NCBI GenBank assembly: GCA_030646565.1
Contig: JAUSLA010000072.1
Coordinates: 1 to 14,544 of the forward strand
Direction of reading: 5' to 3'
DNA: 14,544 nucleotides
Source: a bacterium
GTDB taxonomy: Bacteria > Patescibacteriota > Minisyncoccia > Minisyncoccales > RBG-13-42-11
Shown here: one piece after another, positions 1 to 5,877 of the stretch
Layout: each line of letters opens with the position of its first letter
Numbering within the stretch: the first letter of the stretch is position 1
Notes under the pieces: model-generated
Database searches by the model: none
The model's input: only the letters and a program-made list of their open reading frames with translations
What the model was told of the DNA's origin: nothing
Position numbers and translations under genes: made by a program

Positions 1-1
1 T

Positions 2-124
2 GGCTCAAAGGCAGTATCTTTACAGGTGACAGATTCTGACAGTTATATTTGCTCTATCTCTAAAAATGTTAACGTGGGGTCGTCTCTTCCATTTCCCAAT
101 TGGCGGGAAATTCTGCCATTTTAG
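2..124 (+). CDS. 3' end of an unrecognised protein gene (partial)
   Basis: A reading frame is open from the window edge to a TAG at 122-124 and encodes 40 residues ending in NWREILPF. The segment is Ser/Val-rich with one Cys and has no motif I recognise. The stop lies only 3 bases before the inverted repeat that begins at 127, which fits the habit of these repeats of sitting right at gene ends. The frame is short enough to be open by chance, so this is a tentative call; the upstream sequence would settle it. Confidence 0.3.
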   Translation, partial: GSKAVSLQVTDSDSYICSISKNVNVGSSLPFPNWREILPF

Positions 125-126
125 AC

Positions 127-364
127 ACCGAGTCCCTCCTGTGGTCGGGACGAGTCGAAGAACATTCGTGTTCTTCTCTCCACCCGTCGCCTGTCGGCTC
201 GGGTAGGCGATGAGCCCCGCTCTACGGGACTCATCTTCACCCTTCGCTTCGCTCGGGTAGGCGATGAGGACTTCGCCTCATCTTCAGCTACCCGAATCGC
301 AATGAAGGGTGGAGAAGAATACGAATGTATTCTTCGACTCGTCCCGACACAGGAGGGACTCGGT
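127..364. repeat. Composite palindromic element R1, large inverted repeat in the aspS leader
   Basis: Two arms, 127-185 and 307-364, are near-perfect reverse complements. Each arm carries a GAAGAA...TTCTTC hairpin (H1), the linker GACTCG and a GTCCC...GGGAC hairpin (H2) ending in CTCGGT. Between them (186-306) lie CTCGGGTAGGC, an H1 (GATGAG...CTCATC, 208-234), the linker TTCACCCTTCG, CTTCG, a second CTCGGGTAGGC and another H1 (GATGAGG...CCTCATC). The right arm ends directly at the aspS start codon and contains its Shine-Dalgarno site. This is the most complex copy of the element family in the window. Confidence 0.85.
351..356 (+). promoter_or_regulatory. Strong ribosome binding site of aspS, inside the repeat
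   Basis: AGGAGG lies 8 bases before the ATG at 365, which fixes that start rather than the in-frame ATG at 302 inside the repeat. The site overlaps the 3' strand of the H2 hairpin (GTCCC/GGGAC) and is complementary to CCCTCCTGT in the left arm of the inverted repeat, so folding of the leader could hide it. Confidence 0.75.
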
Positions 365-1765
365 ATGATAAGAATTTATAATGCAGAAACAATAAAATAT
401 AGCGGCAAAAAAGTGAAGGTGTGCGGCTGGGTGAATACAAGAAGAGACCACGGCGGAATAGTGTTTTTTGACTTGCGCGATAAGTCCGGCGTTTTACAAA
501 TAATTTCAACCTCCGATTTGGCGGAAGGAATAAAAGAAGAATATGTTTTAGAGGTTGAAGGAGAGATTCAGAAAAGACCGATTAGAATGGTGAATTCAGA
601 ATTAGAAACCGGCGAAATCGAATTAAAAGCTGATAAGATTAAAGTTTTAGCCGCGGCAGAATCACTGAATATTGATATAAAAAATTTAAAAGTAAGTCTG
701 CCGGTACTTTTGGATTATAGGCCGCTAACTCTGCGAAACAAAAAAATAAAAGCGATTTTCAAAATTGAAGAGGAACTGATAAGAAGTTTTAGAGAAAACC
801 TAAAAAATATGGGATTCACTGAATTTGAATCCCCATTAATTGTTCCCGCTACGGCAGAGGGCGGGGCAGAGGTTTTTCGTATTGATTATTATAATTACGA
901 TGCTTATTTAACTCAAAGCCCCCAAATTTATAAGCAAATTTTAGTGCCGGTTTTTGAAAGGGTTTTTACCGTAACGCATGTCTTTAGAGCGGAACCCAGC
1001 GTAACTACCCGCCATCTCTCGGAATATATAAGCTTAGACGCAGAGATGGGTTTTATTGACTCTTGGGAAGAAATTATGAATATGTGCGAACTCGTAATAA
1101 GAAATATTCTTTTGGGTATTGAGAAAAGCTATTCCAAAGAACTAAAATTATTCGATGCCAAAATCCCAAAAATAAATTCGGAAATCCCTCGCTTAAAAAT
1201 GAGAGAGGCCCAAGAAATTATTTTTAAAAGAACGGGGAAAGACAACAGAAAAGAAATAGATTTAGAGCCGGAAGATGAAAGAGAAATTTGTCAGTGGGCA
1301 AAAGAAAAATATGATTCAGAATTAATTTTTATTACTCATTATCCAACAAAAAAAAGGCCATTCTATACTTATCCCGACCCGGAAAACCCGGATTACACCT
1401 TAAGTTTTGATCTTCTTTGCCGAGGATTAGAAATAGTTACCGGAGGGCAAAGAATTAATAATTATCAGATACTTCTGAAAAATATTAAAAAATGGGGGAA
1501 TGAACCAAAAAACTTTAAATTTTACCTTCAGGCCTTTAAATATGGCATGCCGCCGGAAGGAGGATTTGCCATAGGCGCTGAAAGATTGGTAAAACAAATT
1601 TTGGGATTAGAAAATATTCGGGAAGCGAGTTTGTTCCCAAGGGATATGATAAGAATTGACCAAAGATTATCAATTTCTAAAACAAAAAGAAAAAAGACCG
1701 AAAGTCGAAGAGATAAATCTCTTCTTCATCTTCGTCCCGCAAGCGGGACTCGGGCGATGAAATAA
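365..1765 (+). CDS. aspS: Aspartate--tRNA ligase, archaeal type (probably non-discriminating)
   Basis: Class II aminoacyl-tRNA synthetase that charges tRNA(Asp), and probably tRNA(Asn), with aspartate in the cytoplasm. An N-terminal OB-fold anticodon-binding domain (VKVCGWVNTRRDHGG, about residues 14-28) precedes the catalytic core. Motif 2 is at FRAEPSVTTRH (from residue 207) and motif 3 at GFAIGAERL (about residue 400). The bacterial GAD insertion is absent, as in archaeal/AspRS2-type enzymes, which in bacteria usually work with GatCAB to make Asn-tRNA(Asn) (family knowledge). The start at 365 is chosen because of AGGAGG at 351. The family normally ends shortly after the LFPRD motif; here about 30 further basic residues follow, and the last 20 are encoded by palindromic element R2, which also supplies the stop. 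An AsnRS is less likely, as the motif 2 region and the LFPRD end are AspRS-like. Confidence 0.88.
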   Translation: MIRIYNAETIKYSGKKVKVCGWVNTRRDHGGIVFFDLRDKSGVLQIISTSDLAEGIKEEYVLEVEGEIQKRPIRMVNSELETGEIELKADKIKVLAAAESLNIDIKNLKVSLPVLLDYRPLTLRNKKIKAIFKIEEELIRSFRENLKNMGFTEFESPLIVPATAEGGAEVFRIDYYNYDAYLTQSPQIYKQILVPVFERVFTVTHVFRAEPSVTTRHLSEYISLDAEMGFIDSWEEIMNMCELVIRNILLGIEKSYSKELKLFDAKIPKINSEIPRLKMREAQEIIFKRTGKDNRKEIDLEPEDEREICQWAKEKYDSELIFITHYPTKKRPFYTYPDPENPDYTLSFDLLCRGLEIVTGGQRINNYQILLKNIKKWGNEPKNFKFYLQAFKYGMPPEGGFAIGAERLVKQILGLENIREASLFPRDMIRIDQRLSISKTKRKKTESRRDKSLLHLRPASGTRAMK

Positions 1766-1854
1766 ATTTCATCTTCACCTTCGTCCCGCAAAGCGGGACT
1801 CGGGCGATGAAATAAATTTCATCTTCACCTTCGTCCCGCAAAGCGGGACTCGGT
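1707..1854 (+). repeat. Palindromic element R2, three tandem units
   Basis: Three tandem units lie here; the last two (1751-1800 and 1801-1850) are identical 50-mers. Each has H1 (GATGAAATAAATTTCATC at 1756-1773 and 1806-1823; GAAGAGAT/ATCTCTTC in the first unit), the linker TTCACCTTCG (TTCATCTTCG in the first), H2 (TCCCGC/GCGGGA) and CTCGGG. The array covers the aspS 3' end and stop codon and ends with CTCGGTAA directly against the carboxypeptidase ATG at 1857. This is the cleanest copy for defining the element. Confidence 0.9.
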
Positions 1855-1856
1855 AA

Positions 1857-2954
1857 ATGACGAACAGAATTAATTTTTTTTTAATTGTTTTATTTTTGAG
1901 TTTGCCTTTCTGGTGGGGAACAAATCTTTTAGAAAAAGACCTAAAAGATTTTTTCTTTTGGCAGGAGCTTGATAAAAAACCGGAATTATTTACTGCCCAA
2001 ATAATATCGCCCAATTTAATGCCGCTTCGAATAAAAGCTCTCAAAGAAGATTCCTTCTTTTCCACCTCAACTGAAGTTTCGGTTATTGAAGAGCCAAACA
2101 TCGCGGCAAAATCCGCGGCTTCAGTATTTATAAGCGATAAAGGAAAGCAAAAAGTTCTTTTCGAAAAAAACAGCGGGGAAAAATTGCCGATTGCGAGCTT
2201 GACTAAACTAATGACAGCTCTAATTGTCTTGGAAAATTACGATTTGTCAAAAGAAATAAAAATAAGTAAGGAAGCGGTAAACCAGGAAGAAACATTCGGC
2301 CAGCTTGAAGAGGGAAAAATTTTTAAAACGAGCTATCTGCTTTATCCTTTGCTGATGGAGTCGTCAAACGACGCGGCTTTTGCCCTGGCCAACGATTATG
2401 AAGGAACAGGCGAAGAATTTCATTCTTCTTCATCCATCGCTACAGCTCGGATAGGCGAAGAATTTTATTCTTCTTCATCCATCGCTACAACTCGGATAGA
2501 TGAAAAAAAATTTGTTGAGATGATGAATAATAAAGCGCAAGAGCTCGGCCTTTTGAACACTCATTTTTATAATTCAAGCGGATTAGAACCCGACACTAAA
2601 GATGCAGAAATTAATTACTCAACAGCGAAAGACCTTGTTGAATTAATTCAGCGGTTATTAAAAGAGCCGAAAATCTGGGAGATTCTTTCCACGGCCGAAT
2701 ATAATTTATATGGGCCGACATTAAAGAACACAAACGAACTTCTATTAGACCAATCTCTCGCGTGGCATGATAGGATATTGGGAGGAAAAACCGGTTACGC
2801 TGAAAAAGCAGGAGGCTGCATAATTTTAGTAATACTAGCTCCAAAAGACAGGGGATTTTTAATAAATATAGTTTTGGGAACGGCCAATTCCGACACCAGA
2901 TTTGAAGAAATGAAAAAACTGGTTGCATGGGTTAATCAAGCGTACAAATGGTAA
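1857..2954 (+). CDS. D-alanyl-D-alanine carboxypeptidase, peptidase family S11
   Basis: Penicillin-binding serine peptidase that removes the terminal D-Ala from peptidoglycan stem peptides outside the membrane. The catalytic motifs are SLTK (Ser114-Lys117), SSN (169-171) and KTG (311-313), in the right order and spacing for S11/DacA-like enzymes. Residues about 7-23 form a hydrophobic export signal or N-terminal anchor. The protein has 365 residues. Two palindromic-element insertions are read in frame: R3 near residues 62-76, just before the catalytic domain, and R4, a tandem 15-residue duplication (GEEFHSSSSIATARI and GEEFYSSSSIATTRI, residues 185-214), between the SSN motif and KKFVEMMN, where homologues have a short surface loop. 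The start directly follows element R2 and has no evident Shine-Dalgarno site. Confidence 0.9.
   Translation: MTNRINFFLIVLFLSLPFWWGTNLLEKDLKDFFFWQELDKKPELFTAQIISPNLMPLRIKALKEDSFFSTSTEVSVIEEPNIAAKSAASVFISDKGKQKVLFEKNSGEKLPIASLTKLMTALIVLENYDLSKEIKISKEAVNQEETFGQLEEGKIFKTSYLLYPLLMESSNDAAFALANDYEGTGEEFHSSSSIATARIGEEFYSSSSIATTRIDEKKFVEMMNNKAQELGLLNTHFYNSSGLEPDTKDAEINYSTAKDLVELIQRLLKEPKIWEILSTAEYNLYGPTLKNTNELLLDQSLAWHDRILGGKTGYAEKAGGCIILVILAPKDRGFLINIVLGTANSDTRFEEMKKLVAWVNQAYKW
2041..2084 (+). repeat. Palindromic element R3, in frame inside the carboxypeptidase
   Basis: H1 AAAGAAG/CTTCTTT, the linker TCCACCTC, H2 AACT/AGTT and the end TTCGGT. It encodes KEDSFFSTS followed by TEVSV. The copy at 11288-11331 differs at only four of the first 43 positions and is read in the same frame in an unrelated secreted protein. 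Confidence 0.8.
2409..2498 (+). repeat. Palindromic element R4, two 45-bp tandem units in frame
   Basis: Units 2409-2453 and 2454-2498 differ at two positions. Each reads GGC, H1 (GAAGAAT/ATTCTTC), the linker TTCATCCATCG, CTACA(G/A) and CTCGGATA, the same plan as the intergenic copies with H2 reduced to a few bases. Because 45 is a multiple of three, the array adds a 15-residue repeat to the carboxypeptidase without breaking the frame. Confidence 0.85.
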
Positions 2955-2983
2955 AAGGTTAACGGTTAATTTATATCACCACT

Positions 2984-4051
2984 ATGTATTTGCCGGAAGC
3001 AGCTATAGCTGTAATTAAAATTTTTTCACTTGGCATTATTTCATTTATTGTTGCTTTTTTATTGACGCCGATTTTAACCGGTTTTTTATATAAACACAAA
3101 CTCTGGCGGAAAGAAGTTAGGACTAAATCCTTGGATGGGAAAGAATTGCCTATCTTCCAAAAATTTCACTCTGAAGGCGAAACTCACGTCCCGCGAATGG
3201 GCGGGCTTTTGATTTGGATAACGCCCTTAATTTTAATTTTTTTATTCTTTGGAATTTCTAAAATTACCGATATTTGGTGGATTGATAAATTAAATTTTTT
3301 AAGCAGGGAGCAAACGTGGCTGCCTCTTTTTGCCTTGGTTTCAGCCGCTTTATTGGGATTAGCCGACGATTTTTTACAGGTTTTTGGCAAAGGAAAATAC
3401 ATAGGAGGAGGATTGAGTCTGAAAAAACGTTTGCTAATCGTGGCTCTTATTGGTTTAATCGGAGCTCTGTGGTTTTATTTTAAATTGGATTGGCATTCAA
3501 TTCATATTCCGGGCTGGGGAAACCTGGAAATTGACGGCTGGTATATCCCGCTTTTTATCATAGTAATGCTGGCGGTTTATTCCGGTGGAGTAATTGATGG
3601 ATTAGACGGTTTAGCCGGTGGATCTTTTGCATCGATTTTCGGCGCTTACGCCGGCATTGCTTTGTTTTTTGGTCAGATAGATATTGCGGCTTTTTCAGCC
3701 GTAATTCTGGGAGCGCTTTTGGCTTTTTTATGGTTTAACATTCCACCTGCCAAATTTTATATGGGAGAAACCGGTATTATGGGCCTTTGCGCATCCTTAA
3801 CCGTTATCGCTTTTTTAACTAACTCTGTTCTAGTGCTGCCGATCATCGCTTTTTTGTTGGTGATTGAATCTGGTTCTGTAATTTTACAGCTTCTTTCAAA
3901 AAAATTTTTGAAAAGAAAACTATTTTTAGCTTCTCCTATTCATCATCATTTTGAGGCCCGCGGTTGGCCGCATTATATGGTAACAATGAGGTTTTGGATT
4001 ATTGGCGCGATTATGGCAATTGTTGGAATAGCAATAAGCCTGCTAGGCTAG
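2984..4051 (+). CDS. mraY: Phospho-N-acetylmuramoyl-pentapeptide transferase (MraY)
   Basis: Integral membrane enzyme that moves phospho-MurNAc-pentapeptide from UDP to undecaprenyl phosphate, giving lipid I. The 355-residue protein has about ten membrane segments. Family motifs are visible: HVPRMGG (about residue 67), the Mg-binding ADDF followed by LSLKK, a VIDGLDGLAGG loop where classical MraY has NLTDGLDGLA, MGETG for the usual MGDTG, and the substrate-pocket signature PIHHHFEARGW near residue 326. The motif variants are conservative and the essential aspartates remain. murL follows 10 bases downstream, so the two are probably cotranscribed. No element insertion is present. The start at 2984 opens the first membrane segment; its Shine-Dalgarno site is weak. 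Confidence 0.94.
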   Translation: MYLPEAAIAVIKIFSLGIISFIVAFLLTPILTGFLYKHKLWRKEVRTKSLDGKELPIFQKFHSEGETHVPRMGGLLIWITPLILIFLFFGISKITDIWWIDKLNFLSREQTWLPLFALVSAALLGLADDFLQVFGKGKYIGGGLSLKKRLLIVALIGLIGALWFYFKLDWHSIHIPGWGNLEIDGWYIPLFIIVMLAVYSGGVIDGLDGLAGGSFASIFGAYAGIALFFGQIDIAAFSAVILGALLAFLWFNIPPAKFYMGETGIMGLCASLTVIAFLTNSVLVLPIIAFLLVIESGSVILQLLSKKFLKRKLFLASPIHHHFEARGWPHYMVTMRFWIIGAIMAIVGIAISLLG

Positions 4052-4061
4052 GCGTAACTTT

Positions 4062-5309
4062 ATGAATCTTCAAGGGTTGCAAAAAAAATATCCAGAGTTT
4101 ATTTACGAAAAATACTCCCATAAATTCTCTAGCAACAACTTAGAGATTTTTTTTGATTTTAAAATTCCGCCTGATATAAAATTTAAACCAAAAATAATCA
4201 TTAAAAATGTTAATAATAATAGATTAAAGAAAGTAGGTGAGAGGGGACTAAACAATTTAATATTTCATTTGGGTTTGATAGAAATCCCCAGCTACTGGAA
4301 GGCGACTTGTTCGCCAAAATTAACAATCAAAGCAGGCTATTTAAACAGAGAGCAAATTAATTGGTGGAAAGATTTAATCATCAAAGGCATGGGCCAGTAT
4401 TTTTATGAGAACAGGATTGATTTTACGAAACCCGATTTTTTAACGATTATTTCCGCCGGCACAGCTCCTTTTTTCCGGTTTGAAGGCGAATTACAGGAAA
4501 AATATCTTGTGCCAATGGGAGGGGGAAGAGATTCTATTGTTACTTTTGAAGAGTTAAGAAAAAAGAATAGAAAAATAAATTGTTTTTTGGTCAATCCGTC
4601 ATCTGCCGCCAAAAAAGTGATAGAAACAGCCGGCGTTAAAAATTCGATAATAGTTGAAAGAAAAATTGACCCTGTTTTGTTGAAATTAAACAAAAAAGGT
4701 TTTCTCAACGGCCACACGCCTTTTACAGCTTTACTATCTTTTTTGAGCGTATTTTGCGCAATTTTATTTGATTACAAAAACATCGCCTTTTCCAACGAGA
4801 AAAGCGCTGACGAAGGAAATGTAAAGTATCTTGGCAAAATAATTAACCATCAGTGGTCAAAAAGTTCAGAATTTGAAAGAAAATTTAAATATTATTGCAA
4901 AAAATATTTATCGCAAAATATAAATTATTTCAGTTATTTGAGAAGCCGCACAGAGCTGGAAATTTCTAAAACATTTACAAAATACCCTCAATATTTTTCG
5001 GTATTTTCAAGCTGTAATATTGGTCAAAAAACAGGGGAGAGGTGGTGCGGAAATTGCCCAAAATGTCTTTTTATTTATGCAACTTTATATCCATTTTTAG
5101 AAAAAAAACAATTTCTTAAAATTTTTGGCAAAGATTTATTTGAAAATAAAAAATTAGTTCCCGTAATGAAAGCTTTAATAGGGCAGGGGAAAGCAAAGCC
5201 ATTTGAATGTGTTGGAACTTTCAAGGAAAGCAGGCTAGCTTTTAACTTTGGACTACAAAAAGCGAGGAGAACAGGAAAAATACCTTATCTTTTGACAAAA
5301 TTAAAATAA
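4062..5309 (+). CDS. murL: UDP-MurNAc-L-Ala-L-Glu epimerase (MurL)
   Basis: Probable cytoplasmic enzyme that converts the terminal L-Glu of UDP-MurNAc-L-Ala-L-Glu to D-Glu, partner of an L-Glu-adding MurD2 in the route known from Xanthomonas. I recognise the MurL pattern FHLGL...PSYWKATCSP (about residues 68-86), the PP-loop-like ATP motif GGGRDS (153-158), NGHTPF, and NEKSADEGNV (from residue 245) followed by NHQWSKSSEFE. The C-terminal WCGNCPKC cluster (328-335), with an upstream Cys, may bind metal. Its 415 residues are close to family length. It lies between mraY and murD, which supports a role in the muropeptide pathway. The alternative is another PP-loop ATPase, but so many MurL-like motifs together make this unlikely. 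Confidence 0.85.
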   Translation: MNLQGLQKKYPEFIYEKYSHKFSSNNLEIFFDFKIPPDIKFKPKIIIKNVNNNRLKKVGERGLNNLIFHLGLIEIPSYWKATCSPKLTIKAGYLNREQINWWKDLIIKGMGQYFYENRIDFTKPDFLTIISAGTAPFFRFEGELQEKYLVPMGGGRDSIVTFEELRKKNRKINCFLVNPSSAAKKVIETAGVKNSIIVERKIDPVLLKLNKKGFLNGHTPFTALLSFLSVFCAILFDYKNIAFSNEKSADEGNVKYLGKIINHQWSKSSEFERKFKYYCKKYLSQNINYFSYLRSRTELEISKTFTKYPQYFSVFSSCNIGQKTGERWCGNCPKCLFIYATLYPFLEKKQFLKIFGKDLFENKKLVPVMKALIGQGKAKPFECVGTFKESRLAFNFGLQKARRTGKIPYLLTKLK

Positions 5310-5320
5310 TATACTAAACT
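5292..5320 (+). promoter_or_regulatory. Possible promoter for the small gene at 5365
   Basis: TTGACA (5292-5297), a 17-base spacer and TAAACT (5315-5320) overlap the murL stop codon. The -10 box is weak (4 of 6), but a following gene with a strong ribosome binding site and its own terminator suggests a separate transcript. Confidence 0.4.
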
Positions 5321-5349
5321 GCTAATAGTACCTTTTCAAAACAAATATA

Positions 5350-5356
5350 AAGGAGG
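5350..5356 (+). promoter_or_regulatory. Strong ribosome binding site of the 5365 gene
   Basis: AAGGAGG lies 8 bases before the ATG at 5365. It is one of only two full-strength Shine-Dalgarno sites I find in the window and makes both the gene and its start secure. Confidence 0.8.
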
Positions 5357-5364
5357 AAGGCGAC

Positions 5365-5727
5365 ATGACCACCTTATTGGGAATAGAAGATGGTGTGAAG
5401 GGCACAGTTTATGTTTTAGCAATGTCTTCAAATAAGATAAGCTCTTTTGAACGTAAAAATCAAAAATTGGCAACATTAGAAGAGGTTTTAACGGGACTAG
5501 TGGGAGAGGATCTCTCAATGTTTCATACAAAAATTGTGTATATGTTTAAGCCTTTTAATTCGCCGCCTGTAAATTTTTATAAAATATGCCAAAGTACTCC
5601 GCTTGGAGATACGGGATTCTACGGAGTATTTATTCCCGCAAAAACCCATATATTTAATGTGGCCGAAAAATTAATTAAAAGCGAGAGAACGCCGGGATTA
5701 GTTTTTTCAGATAGCCCTTTGTTTTAA
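5365..5727 (+). CDS. Small protein of unknown function
   Basis: A 120-residue protein, probably cytoplasmic, with no signal peptide or membrane segment. I do not recognise it. It starts MTTLLGIEDGVKGTVYVLAM and ends VFSDSPLF; alternating hydrophobic stretches (TVYVLAM, KIVYMF, FYGVFIPA) suggest a small alpha/beta fold. The strong Shine-Dalgarno site, an intrinsic terminator 5 bases after the stop and a possible own promoter point to high, separate expression inside the cell-wall gene cluster. No conserved catalytic pattern is visible. A regulator or accessory factor of wall synthesis is possible from position alone, but that is speculation. Confidence 0.75.
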   Translation: MTTLLGIEDGVKGTVYVLAMSSNKISSFERKNQKLATLEEVLTGLVGEDLSMFHTKIVYMFKPFNSPPVNFYKICQSTPLGDTGFYGVFIPAKTHIFNVAEKLIKSERTPGLVFSDSPLF

Positions 5728-5731
5728 TAAT

Positions 5732-5760
5732 AAGGCTCTCAAAAGAGGGCTTTTTCTTTT
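5732..5760 (+). terminator. Intrinsic terminator after the 5365 gene
   Basis: A nine-pair stem AAGGCTCTC / GAGGGCTTT with two G-T pairs closes an AAAA loop (5741-5744) and runs into TTTTTCTTTT. It should stop transcripts from murL and the 5365 gene, so murD needs a new promoter in 5761-5877; TATAAA occurs at 5785 and 5801 but without a convincing -35 box. Confidence 0.85.
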
Positions 5761-5820
5761 GGAGAGCGTTGATTTATGCTATCTTATAAATAGACGGTTC
5801 TATAAATTCACTACAAATGG

Positions 5821-5877
5821 TCAAAGAAGATAAATCTTCTTTTCCACCTTCGCTTTTATTTCATAAAAGCTTGGTAA
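5821..5877 (+). repeat. Palindromic element R5, abutting the murD start
   Basis: H1 AAAGAAGAT/ATCTTCTTT, the linker TTCCACCTTCG, H2 CTTTTAT/ATAAAAG with loop TTC, then CTTGGTAA immediately before the ATG at 5878. Both stems differ in sequence from those of the other copies but pair perfectly. The element occupies the place where a ribosome binding site would be expected, and none is visible. Confidence 0.85.

Noticed and set aside
302..364. Upstream in-frame start of aspS at 302
   Set aside because: The extra 21 residues are encoded by the inverted repeat, while the ATG at 365 has AGGAGG at proper spacing and fits the family N-terminus.
1751..1850. Two identical 50-bp repeats that could look like a CRISPR array
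   Set aside because: The units are directly adjacent with no unique spacers, and each has the two-hairpin plan of the scattered elements; no cas gene is nearby.
1775..2101. Minus-strand frame of 108 codons opposite aspS and the carboxypeptidase
   Set aside because: Its content is the complement of element repeats and of a well-supported plus-strand gene; no start signals or family motifs.
5769..5806. TTGATT with TATAAA boxes as a murD promoter
   Set aside because: Spacings are 10 or 26 bases, both wrong for a sigma70 promoter; a promoter is expected here, but I cannot place it.
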